Assembly (NCBI GenBank): GCA_964507245.1
Contig: CAZDQC010000002.1
Location: 1-64,000 of the forward strand
DNA from: GCA-2731375 sp964507245
GTDB taxonomy: Bacteria; Pseudomonadota; Alphaproteobacteria; GCA-2731375
Length of the DNA: 64,000 nucleotides
Direction of reading: 5' to 3'
Under the pieces are notes generated by a model. The model was not told where the DNA came from, made no database searches, and was given only the letters and a program-made list of their open reading frames with translations. The translations under genes were made by a program, and so were the position numbers. How positions within the stretch are numbered: position 1 is the stretch's first letter; each line of letters opens with the position of its first letter. Shown here one piece after another: positions 50,027 through 57,845 of this stretch.

Positions 50027-50296
50027 GACGTTTGAGCCTAATGGTTGACCTGTTCGAACTGGCTTTTATCGAACGCGACCATTTTAGTCGTGCCGTCGTG
50101 GCCGAAGCGGGCAGTTTTACCCTATCTCCTGGCACTCTAAATATACCCAATTGAACGCGATTTCACTGGTCTTGAACATCAGTACTTTCATCAAATCAAA
50201 ATATTTGGGATTTCGAATCTAAATGGACTGATTGGGGTTAGGAGGCTTGGCGGTCTACGGCTAAACTGCGCCCATAACAAAAGAGGGGACGTTGCT

Positions 50297-50932
50297 ATGG
50301 CGGCACTGAACGTGACAGTGGCGGATCATCCGCTGATCCAGCACAAGGTGACTTTGTTGCGCCGGACTGAAACTTCAACTGCTGAATTCCGACAGTTGCT
50401 TGGAGAAATTGCTCTCCTACTAGCATTTGAAGCGACGCGCGATTTGCCCGTGAAGACCGTTCGGATTGAGACGCCGCTAGAGGTTATGGAAGCGCCGGTG
50501 CTGGACGGCATGAAATTGTGTCTGGTGTCGATCCTGAGGGCTGGAAACGGCTTATTGGAGGGCATGCTGGATCTAATCCCCTCGGCTCGGGTGGGGCATA
50601 TCGGCATGTACCGTGACCATGATACCCTTGAGGCGGTGGAATATTATCTGAAACTGCCCCATTCCATCGGCGAACGGCAAGTCATAGTGGTCGACCCCAT
50701 GCTGGCCACCGGTAATTCGGCAACCGCTGCTGTGACCCGCCTCAAGGAGGCTGGGGCCCAGAAAATGAAATTCGTCTCTCTCGTCTCAGCACCAGAAGGG
50801 ATCGAGACGTTTTCCACTGCCCATCCGGACGTGCCCATTTTGACGGCGGCCATCGATCGCCAGCTGAGCGATATCGGCTATATTTTGCCCGGACTGGGTG
50901 ACGCGGGCGACCGGCTGTATGGTACTAAGTAA
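50297..50932 (+). CDS. upp: Uracil phosphoribosyltransferase
   Basis: Salvages uracil with PRPP to give UMP, 211 residues as usual. The PRPP-binding VVDPMLATGNSATAA motif is near residue 135, and the uracil-binding C-terminus YILPGLGDAGDRLYG is intact. It leads the nitrogen-scavenging gene run and overlaps the next gene by 14 bases, which fits free uracil entering or leaving that pathway. Confidence 0.97.
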   Translation: MAALNVTVADHPLIQHKVTLLRRTETSTAEFRQLLGEIALLLAFEATRDLPVKTVRIETPLEVMEAPVLDGMKLCLVSILRAGNGLLEGMLDLIPSARVGHIGMYRDHDTLEAVEYYLKLPHSIGERQVIVVDPMLATGNSATAAVTRLKEAGAQKMKFVSLVSAPEGIETFSTAHPDVPILTAAIDRQLSDIGYILPGLGDAGDRLYGTK

Positions 50933-51680
50933 CACAATTGAGTTGGAAACGCCGCTTGAGCCGCTGTCTCATGTTGAGCGGCGCACCCACGATCCTGTGC
51001 CACCTAACTATCTGCGGGACGATGTCACGAAATTGTTCAATACCTTAGGCAGCGGTGGCGTAGCAATTGCCCCGTTGGATGTCGCCTACGCCATCCTGGC
51101 CGCCACACCCCAGGGGATCCGCCGTATCTTCGATGCCAAAAGCCGCTCTTATGAGAAACCCAGTGGCATGTTTGGAAATATTAACATGTCCGCCGCTCTG
51201 CACATAATGGATACGGACCGCCATGTAATGGTTCAGCAGATGGTGGAGGCGGTCGGCCTTCCATTTTCCGTAGTCGCACCGTTTCGTGAAGATCATCCCT
51301 TCTTAGCCAAGGTCGATCCCTTTGTCCTGCAATCTTCATCCAAAGCTGGTACGTTGGACATGTTATTGAACGCCGGGCAGATGCATGACGAAATCGCCCG
51401 CCAAGCGTTGGAACGGAATATGCCGGTGTTCGGATCGTCTGCTAACCTATCACTCTTAGGCAGCAAGTATCGGTTGGCGGATATCGATGCTGTGGTGCGT
51501 GAAGCGGCCGACATCGCCTTTGATTACGGCTTATCGCAATATGCTAACCATCAGGGGCGTTCCTCGACTATCATCGATTTTCGAGATTTTTCGGTGATCC
51601 GGGTAGGAGTGCAGTACCAACGATTGGCAGGGGCCTTCAAGGATCGGTTTGACGTAACGCTGAAGGAACAATCGGCATGA
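50919..51680 (+). CDS. YrdC/Sua5-domain protein (divergent)
   Basis: A 253-residue protein with a YrdC-like fold. Housekeeping Sua5 makes threonylcarbamoyl-AMP for tRNA; other YrdC domains move carbamoyl groups. Here the usual PTDTVYGL motif reads PLDVAYAI and the KGR lysine-arginine region reads KSRSYEKP; GSSANLS is kept. These changes and the location among carbamoyl- and amide-hydrolysing genes suggest a specialised role. The ATG at 50919 lies inside the end of upp. It overlaps the next gene by four bases. Confidence 0.8.
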   Translation: MVLSNTIELETPLEPLSHVERRTHDPVPPNYLRDDVTKLFNTLGSGGVAIAPLDVAYAILAATPQGIRRIFDAKSRSYEKPSGMFGNINMSAALHIMDTDRHVMVQQMVEAVGLPFSVVAPFREDHPFLAKVDPFVLQSSSKAGTLDMLLNAGQMHDEIARQALERNMPVFGSSANLSLLGSKYRLADIDAVVREAADIAFDYGLSQYANHQGRSSTIIDFRDFSVIRVGVQYQRLAGAFKDRFDVTLKEQSA

Positions 51681-52312
51681 AGGACATATACGAAGACATA
51701 GGTTTTGGGGCCTACAAAATTGGGTTCGGTGAACGGCCAGGTATCGCCGTCGTGGATTTTCAAACAGGATTCACCGATGGCAAATATACCTTGGGTGGCC
51801 GGCCCCTAGTGGAACGTGCGGTGGAAAACACCGCCAAATTGTTAAGCATTGCACGTGCCGCCAATGTGCCCGTGGCAACCTGTTATACTGCCTATTCATC
51901 TGGCAGGGATGCACCCTACTGGAAAATTCCAACTGTCGTGGAAGAATTTCATCACGGCCATCCTTGCACTGAGTTAGAGCCTCGGATCTATGACCCGGAC
52001 TACGACGTGGTATTTTGCAAAACCGGTCCGTCTATCTTTTTCCAGACTGCGATAACTCAGTTTTTCATCAAGGAGCGAGTAGATACGGTGATTATCGCTG
52101 GCTGCAACACATCTGGTTGTATTCGCGCTTCGGTTATTGACGCCTTTTCCTTTGGCTTTCGGGTGGCCGTACCCGAGGATTGCGTTGGTGACGTAGAAGA
52201 GGGGCCGCATGAATCCAATCTGTTGGACGTGGGTCGCCGTTATGCGGATGTGGTGAACCTGACTGAGGTGATGGACTATCTTGAAACCATACGCGGACGG
52301 AACGAAGCGTAA
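51677..52312 (+). CDS. Isochorismatase-family hydrolase (N-carbamoylsarcosine amidase-like)
   Basis: A cysteine hydrolase of 211 residues. The catalytic Asp is in VVDFQTGF, the Lys in CKTGPS near residue 115, and the Cys in TSGCIRASVIDAF near residue 150. The overall pattern (GPHESNLLDVGRRYADV) is closest to N-carbamoylsarcosine amidohydrolases, which release ammonia and CO2 from N-carbamoyl amino acids. It is translationally coupled to the YrdC gene. Confidence 0.88.
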   Translation: MKDIYEDIGFGAYKIGFGERPGIAVVDFQTGFTDGKYTLGGRPLVERAVENTAKLLSIARAANVPVATCYTAYSSGRDAPYWKIPTVVEEFHHGHPCTELEPRIYDPDYDVVFCKTGPSIFFQTAITQFFIKERVDTVIIAGCNTSGCIRASVIDAFSFGFRVAVPEDCVGDVEEGPHESNLLDVGRRYADVVNLTEVMDYLETIRGRNEA

Positions 52313-52340
52313 AATTTGATGAGGGAGCGCAAGTCGTAGA

Positions 52341-53420
52341 GTGGACAGTCGTTCGGTCATATTTATCGAAGTCATGGCGGCTATCGCCGTTGTCGGTGTC
52401 TTGGCGTTTCTAATTTTTCTTATTGGGCGGGCCGTGTCCCTGTCGCGGGACGGGTCGGCCGGCGGCACGGTTGGCGGTGTCGCTGGCCGTTGGTATCAAT
52501 ATCTGCTAGCTGCTATTTTGCTACTTGTAGCGATTATTCTAGGCGTATGGCAGTTTTCCACAGAAGGGCTGTTGGGTCAGGCAGCAGATTGGCGGGCAGA
52601 CGGCCGGGCTATTGCCTTTTTTGTTATTATGTTGATTGTTGCCGGCGTTGGGCTGATGGCGTTTATAATCTATCTGATTGTACAGACGGTGCATCAGGGC
52701 GAACAGACACCTCCGCAACACGTTGCTGGCATCGAACTCGGGGCAGGCGAGACGGCTGAGGCAGAGACCCAACCGACGTCTATAGGCGTGCGCCTGTTGG
52801 GACTGTTCGCGCTACTCGTGGCCTTCCTGCTCTTGAACTGGTTTTATTTGTCTGCAGCGGATCAGCATTTTGTCGTCTTGCAACTAATTTATCCTGCCGC
52901 CCTGGCGGTGGCGCTGGTGCTGCTGTTTGACAAGGCGGCACGTGGCTGGAACGTCAAAGGCGGGGCAGAGAATTTCCGGGAATGGTTGTTGTGTGACGCG
53001 GTCACATTCCTTTTGATCCTTGGTTTCCTGAATTTGCGACAATATGGCGGTGGTGAGAAATACGCCTCCATGTTCTGGGATGTCCTTTATATCGCTCTGT
53101 TTTTCGTGATTTTCTGGATATTGGACCGAACCCTGACGCGATTTCGCTTCCTTATGGCCCATGTCTATCTGATAGCCTTGCCCATCCTATTGTTGATCTG
53201 GCGCACGGTACAAGGCATGACCATGGCGCCTGAGCTGTCGTGGTGGAGCACCATCTGGCCGTTCTTCTTTTTGGCCATTATTGCTTTTGTGCTGGAAATC
53301 ATCGTGATCCTGTTGCAGGGCGGTGAAAATAAGCATGGCCTGGGCGCTATCAAGGATACACTCTATGTGGCGGTATATGGCATTCTGTTGATTGTTGCAG
53401 TACCGGAGGCGGTGGCATGA
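52341..53420 (+). CDS. Polytopic membrane protein of unknown family
   Basis: A 359-residue very hydrophobic protein with about ten predicted membrane segments and a hydrophilic loop (about residues 118-145, Glu/Thr-rich) between the third and fourth. GTG start at 52341. It does not show a recognisable transporter signature. It overlaps the amidase gene by four bases and follows the amidohydrolase-like gene by 28, so it is part of the operon. A transporter for the pathway substrate is one possibility; this is inference. Confidence 0.75.
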   Translation: MDSRSVIFIEVMAAIAVVGVLAFLIFLIGRAVSLSRDGSAGGTVGGVAGRWYQYLLAAILLLVAIILGVWQFSTEGLLGQAADWRADGRAIAFFVIMLIVAGVGLMAFIIYLIVQTVHQGEQTPPQHVAGIELGAGETAEAETQPTSIGVRLLGLFALLVAFLLLNWFYLSAADQHFVVLQLIYPAALAVALVLLFDKAARGWNVKGGAENFREWLLCDAVTFLLILGFLNLRQYGGGEKYASMFWDVLYIALFFVIFWILDRTLTRFRFLMAHVYLIALPILLLIWRTVQGMTMAPELSWWSTIWPFFFLAIIAFVLEIIVILLQGGENKHGLGAIKDTLYVAVYGILLIVAVPEAVA

Positions 53421-54835
53421 GCAATTCTGAACTCGCATTAATGGATATAGCCACTTTGGCACCTTTGATAGAACGGCGTCAGGTTTCGCCAGTTGAACTA
53501 ATGGAAAGCCAACTAGCACGCATTGATGCCGTGAACCCAACCCTGAACGCTTATGTTTCATTGTACCCAGACGCTGCCCTTGCTGCCGCCAAGACGGCAG
53601 AAGAGGAGATTGCTGCGGGCAACTATCGAGGACCTTTGCACGGCATTCCTCTTGCGGTGAAAGATCTTTTCCAGGTGGCCGGTATGGAGCGCACGTGCGG
53701 GTCTAAAATCCTTGCGGAGGGCATCGCCAATACTGATGCCACGTCGGTGGCTCGATTGCGCAATGCCGGCGCTATCATGTTAGGCCTGTTGAATCTGCAT
53801 GAATTTGCTTTTGGCCCTACAGGGATAAACCCAATTGTTGGCACCGCCCTCAACCCGTGGGATACGGCTAAAGTATCAGGCGGCTCATCGTCCGGCTCCG
53901 GTTGCGCCACCTCTGCTGCGCTGGCCATGGCGACCCTGGGCAGTGATACAGGCGGATCTATTAGAATACCTGCCGCCTTGTGCGGCGTCGTCGGTCTCAA
54001 ACAGACCTACGGTCTCGCGTCTCGTGCCGGAATCTATCCGTTGTGTGAGAGTTTGGATCATGGCGGACCACTGGCCCGTACGGTTCGCGATGCGGCCCTA
54101 GTTTTACAAGCTATTGCCGGCACAGACGAGGCGGACCCGTCTACTGCACACGCGAGGGTGCGAGATTACACATCCGAAATGGACCAGCCACTAGCTGGTC
54201 TGCGGATCGGCGTGCCGCAGGATTTTTATTTTGACCGCTTGCATCCGGAGATTGAATCGGCAGTAAACGCTGCTATTAAGGTCCTGGATGATTTAGGCGC
54301 ATCCGTCGAGGAGGCGGTTCTTCCCTTTAACCGAGAGGCGGTTCAGGGCTGGAACACCATGGCCATGGCCGAAGCCCTGTCCGTACATGAAGTGCATCTG
54401 CGTGAACGAGGAGATGATCTGTCACCAGATGTGAACGAACGCCTCCGTCTGGGCGAAGGCCTGACCTCAACCGACTTCATCCGAGCCCGACAGTGTCAGG
54501 CTATGGCGCAGCGGGAGATGGCTGGAGTGCTGGAGCAAACGCCTATTCTAGTCATGCCTACAACGGTGATCCCGCCTGTTCCCATCGAAACGGGCACAAT
54601 GATGGTTAATGGCAAGGAGGTCACCGGTTGGCGTGTCCTGGGCCACCTCACGCGCCTGGCCTGTTTCACTGGCCAACCCGCAATTTCTATACCGTGCGGC
54701 GTTACCGAAGACGGTTTACCCATCGGCCTACAATTGATGGCCGGCTGGTTTGAAGAGCCGGTATTGCTGCAAGTAGCCCACGCCTACGAACAGGCTACAG
54801 AATGGCACCTGCTCAGGCCGCCCCTGGTAAACTAA
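53417..54835 (+). CDS. Amidase (amidase signature family)
   Basis: A Ser-cisSer-Lys amide hydrolase of 472 residues. The Lys is in AVKDLF near residue 80, and GGSSSGSG with GSDTGGSIRIPAALCG near residues 155-185 gives the two serines. GatA-like residues are absent from the neighbourhood (no gatB or gatC), so it is a catabolic amidase of the type that includes AtzF-like allophanate or biuret-related enzymes. The substrate is unproven. Confidence 0.93.
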   Translation: MSNSELALMDIATLAPLIERRQVSPVELMESQLARIDAVNPTLNAYVSLYPDAALAAAKTAEEEIAAGNYRGPLHGIPLAVKDLFQVAGMERTCGSKILAEGIANTDATSVARLRNAGAIMLGLLNLHEFAFGPTGINPIVGTALNPWDTAKVSGGSSSGSGCATSAALAMATLGSDTGGSIRIPAALCGVVGLKQTYGLASRAGIYPLCESLDHGGPLARTVRDAALVLQAIAGTDEADPSTAHARVRDYTSEMDQPLAGLRIGVPQDFYFDRLHPEIESAVNAAIKVLDDLGASVEEAVLPFNREAVQGWNTMAMAEALSVHEVHLRERGDDLSPDVNERLRLGEGLTSTDFIRARQCQAMAQREMAGVLEQTPILVMPTTVIPPVPIETGTMMVNGKEVTGWRVLGHLTRLACFTGQPAISIPCGVTEDGLPIGLQLMAGWFEEPVLLQVAHAYEQATEWHLLRPPLVN

Positions 54836-54845
54836 GGTAGTAACA

Positions 54846-55700
54846 ATGGGGATCTCCATTACGCCCGTCACTCCGGTATTTGGTGCCCGGATTACGGGCG
54901 TCGATCTTCGCCGGGCTTTGTCGAATGACGATTTTGTGGCAATCCGCGCCGCGCTGGATGAATACTTGGTTATAATTATTTCTGAGCAGCCGATTACCGA
55001 CGAACAGCAGATAGCGTTCAGTAAACGGTTTGGTCCTCTAGAAGGCACCCGAGGTGTAAATCCGGGGGCTGGAACGCCGTTTGCTCGCCAGTCAAATTTG
55101 GACATTGAAACCGGTGAGGTCATTCCAGAAAACGACCGACGCATGTTCTACCAGAAAGCAAATATGCTGTGGCATGCCGATAGTACGTTCAAGGCTATTC
55201 CTTCACTATGTTCAATTCTAACTGCCCGCACTGTCCCGCCTGAAGGTGGGGCGACGGAGTTTGCCTCTACCCGGGCTGCATATAGATCACTTAGTGATAC
55301 CAAGAAGCAGGAAATTGAGGAATTGCTCGTTGAGCATGATTTTGCCTATTCCCGCGGGCTGGTTGGATTCAAATTTTCGGCGGATGAATCGGCCGGCATG
55401 AAACCTGCGCAACACTATTTAGTGCGAACTAACAAGGCTAATGGAAAAAAATCAGTGATGATTGGCGCCCACGCAAAAGTTATTGTTGGCTGGCCGGAGA
55501 ATGAAAGCCGAGCTTTGCTCGATGATCTGCTGATGCGCGCGACACGGCCTGAGAATTCCTTTCGTCACCAGTGGCGTGAAGGCGATGTTGTGATTTGGGA
55601 CAATCAAGCTGCTCTGCATCGGGCATCAGAATACGATACGTCACGTCATAAACGCCTGATGCAACGGACGACGATTTCCAGCGGAGCGATATCCGCATAG
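54846..55700 (+). CDS. TauD/TfdA-family Fe(II)/2-oxoglutarate dioxygenase (copy 3)
   Basis: A 284-residue dioxygenase with HADSTF near residue 112 and ALHRASEYD near the C-terminus. It starts ten bases after the amidase, inside the nitrogen-scavenging operon, so oxidative removal of a substituent from the same substrate is plausible. More similar by eye to copy 1 than to copy 2. Confidence 0.92.
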   Translation: MGISITPVTPVFGARITGVDLRRALSNDDFVAIRAALDEYLVIIISEQPITDEQQIAFSKRFGPLEGTRGVNPGAGTPFARQSNLDIETGEVIPENDRRMFYQKANMLWHADSTFKAIPSLCSILTARTVPPEGGATEFASTRAAYRSLSDTKKQEIEELLVEHDFAYSRGLVGFKFSADESAGMKPAQHYLVRTNKANGKKSVMIGAHAKVIVGWPENESRALLDDLLMRATRPENSFRHQWREGDVVIWDNQAALHRASEYDTSRHKRLMQRTTISSGAISA

Positions 55701-55745
55701 CCACGAGTTCACGACGACCGGGGCCGATTTTCGGTAGAGGTGCGA

Positions 55746-56367
55746 ATGCTGGCGGAACTTTCCGAAGACGAAGCCACAGGAGAGATCGCATATATCTATA
55801 GCGAAATTCGCCGCCTGTGGGCGGCGCCTTATGTTTCCTCTCTACAGCGCAATCTTGCGACCAAGTTTGGCTGGCTGGAATGGACTTGGTCCGCTATCGG
55901 ACCCGCGTTTTCTTCAGGTGCAGCGCAGAGGGCAGGCTGGGAAATTGCGGCCGATTTGACTCTTCCAAAATTACCACTGGATAGACCTGTCTTACCACAT
56001 CTGGACAAAGTGGATGTTCAGGCGATTGGCGATATCTGTGCTAATTTTGTTCGGGTCGCGCCGGTCAACTTGATGTTCGCAGGTCTGCTGCGGCAGTTGT
56101 TGTTGGGTTNNNNNNNNNNNNNNNNNNNNNNNNNNNNNNNNNNNNNNNNNNNNNNNNNNNNNNNNNNNNNNNNNNNNNNNNNNNNNNNNNNNNNNNNNNN
56201 NNNNNNNNNCGGTCTTTGCGCAATTGCCGGCTTTGAGTTCGCCCAAAATGCCGGCGCCGCATTTTCGAGAGGACATTCTTGCGACCTTGGAAACATATCG
56301 CCGCACGAGTCCGGAAATGGTAATATTCGGCAAAGCCATCTCAGTGGTTGTGAAAACCGAAATGTAG
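55746..56367 (+). CDS. DehI-family haloacid dehalogenase-like protein (interrupted by assembly gap)
   Basis: The N-terminal part (EATGEIAYIYSEIRR, then PYVSSLQRNLA) matches the halocarboxylic acid dehalogenase DehI fold, which hydrolyses 2-haloacids without a covalent intermediate. A 100-N gap (56110-56209) breaks it. The automatic frame after the gap is wrong. The protein-like frame is the one reading VFAQLPALSSPKMPAPH and RTSPEMVIFGKA, ending at TAG 56365-56367. The real gap length is therefore not 100. ATG at 55746 has GAGG six bases upstream. Family members are near 300 residues. Confidence 0.75.
56110..56209. other. Assembly gap of 100 Ns inside the DehI-like gene
   Basis: A placeholder gap. 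The coding frames on its two sides do not agree at 100 bases, so its true length differs. Confidence 0.97.
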
Positions 56368-56431
56368 GACTATCGCGACCGCGCTGGGGCGTTTAAAATA
56401 GCCTGCAATCTAGGCGTAAAAGAGGTGGCAG

Positions 56432-56905
56432 ATGAGTGGTTGGCAGTGGTTTTGGACCTTGGTGGGGTTCATAATCTACATCGTCGTCCTGATTTTTCTG
56501 TATTTCTATCAGCCATTCGAAGATCTGTTTAATCTGATCATCAACGGCTTGAGTTATGAAAATGCCACCCTGTGGGCGGTGGTGATTGTGGGTATTGCCG
56601 GATTCTGCGGTTATCACTGGTGTGCCTACCGAAATCACATCGTGGAACAACGTAGCGCCGAGGGTATGGTACTTGCGTCCCTGCGTGGCTCCACCTTCAT
56701 TGCCATCCTGTTCAGTGCCGGAGCGGCTCTGCAGTCAGTGCAGATCTTGTGTGTGTATCTGCTAGAACCAGGTTACACTCTGGACGGTCCCTTTGGCTCG
56801 CGGCTGGCAGCGGTGGTAGCTCTCGTCATTCTGACCGGTATTTTTTGCGTTATTTTTTGGTTGTTGAAGGTGATGCGTCCCGTGCATCGCCGGGGCCAAG
56901 CCTAA
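56432..56905 (+). CDS. Four-pass membrane protein, hypothetical
   Basis: A 157-residue protein with about four membrane segments (roughly residues 3-24, 45-66, 84-108 and 121-147) and a GAGGTGG before the ATG. No family is recognised. It sits in the nitrogen-scavenging run after the DehI-like gene. Confidence 0.7.
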   Translation: MSGWQWFWTLVGFIIYIVVLIFLYFYQPFEDLFNLIINGLSYENATLWAVVIVGIAGFCGYHWCAYRNHIVEQRSAEGMVLASLRGSTFIAILFSAGAALQSVQILCVYLLEPGYTLDGPFGSRLAAVVALVILTGIFCVIFWLLKVMRPVHRRGQA

Positions 56906-56923
56906 CATTTAGAGCCTAATTTT

Positions 56924-57097
56924 ATGGAAAAGTTTGAATACCTCATCTACGAGGCCGTAGACGGCCGTGCTCGCATCACCTTGAATCGCCCGGGCAAACG
57001 CAATGCCCTCTCCATCCCCCTTTTGGAGGAATTGAACACCGCCCTGTGGGAAGCGGGCAATGACAAAGATGTGCATTCGAGGGCCGGGCCCGTGTGA
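56924..57097 (+). pseudogene. Truncated enoyl-CoA hydratase (N-terminal fragment)
   Basis: An ATG-initiated frame of 57 codons whose sequence (YEAVDGRARITLNRPGKRNA, then LLEELNTALWEAGNDKDVH) is the typical N-terminus of an enoyl-CoA hydratase/isomerase. Right after DKDVH, where the family continues to the oxyanion-hole region, it runs into unrelated sequence and a stop. The usual remaining 200 residues are absent. A perfect hairpin lies at the break. Confidence 0.8.
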
Positions 57098-57106
57098 ACG
57101 GGCCCG
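57085..57106. repeat. Perfect 9-bp GC-rich inverted repeat
   Basis: CGGGCCCGT, loop GTGA, ACGGGCCCG. It spans the stop codon of the truncated enoyl-CoA hydratase. No T-run follows, so it is not a classical terminator; it could be a deletion scar or an mRNA structure. Confidence 0.75.
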
Positions 57107-57146
57107 AAGTTCGTGACGACAAGGGCAAATTGATTGACGCTATTTG

Positions 57147-57845
57147 ATGGCTGGATCGCACTTGACCATCGGCATTTTGGAATGTGGTGCTGTAGCGACC
57201 CCATTGCAAGCTCACACCCCAAGCTACACGGAAGCCTTCCGGCGATTTTTATCGCCAGATGGCAGCGGTCCCGTGTTGAAATCTTATCGCTGCTATGGGG
57301 GCAAGTTTCCGAGGAGGGGTGACGAGTGTGACGGCTGGTTGATCACGGGCAGCGCGGCCAGTGTCTATGACGGTGACGAATGGATTGGTGATCTAGAGGA
57401 TTTCGCCCGCAGTGCAGCTGAATCAAGGCCACTGGCGGGCATCTGCTTCGGCCACCAACTGATCGCTCAGGCCTTTGGCGGAAGGGTAGGAAGAGCGCTA
57501 GGCTGGGGCATCGGTGTCCACCGTCATGAACTATCGGAAGACGGCTCACCCATTTCCTATCTGGAACTATTGGCTTCGCACCAGGACCAGGTGATCACCC
57601 CGCCCAGCCAGGCGCGCGTTCTGGGCGGGAGTGAATTTTGCCCCATCGGCGCTATGACGATTGGGCAGAATGTCTTGACAATTCAAAACCATCCGGAAAT
57701 GACCAGGGAATTTGCGAAAAACCTCTACGACAGCCGCCGGCAACGTATTGGAGAAGAAACTGTAGAAGCGGCTCTTGCAGATCTGTCTCGACCAACCAAC
57801 GAGGCCGATGTGCGCGAATGGATATTGACGTTTCTCGGCTGTTAA
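57147..57845 (+). CDS. Class I glutamine amidotransferase-like protein
   Basis: A 232-residue class I GATase domain standing alone. The nucleophile is in GICFGHQ near residue 99 and the His-Glu pair in NHPEMT. It resembles GMP-synthase-type or gamma-glutamyl hydrolase-type amidotransferases used in catabolic clusters. ATG at 57147. It converges on dihydropyrimidinase copy 2, overlapping by four bases. Confidence 0.9.
   Translation: MAGSHLTIGILECGAVATPLQAHTPSYTEAFRRFLSPDGSGPVLKSYRCYGGKFPRRGDECDGWLITGSAASVYDGDEWIGDLEDFARSAAESRPLAGICFGHQLIAQAFGGRVGRALGWGIGVHRHELSEDGSPISYLELLASHQDQVITPPSQARVLGGSEFCPIGAMTIGQNVLTIQNHPEMTREFAKNLYDSRRQRIGEETVEAALADLSRPTNEADVREWILTFLGC

Noticed and set aside
50027..50160. 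Short frame beginning LMVDLFELAFIERDHF that briefly resembles an ABC-permease N-terminus
   Set aside because: Similarity is too short and the frame ends after about 40 codons; may be chance.
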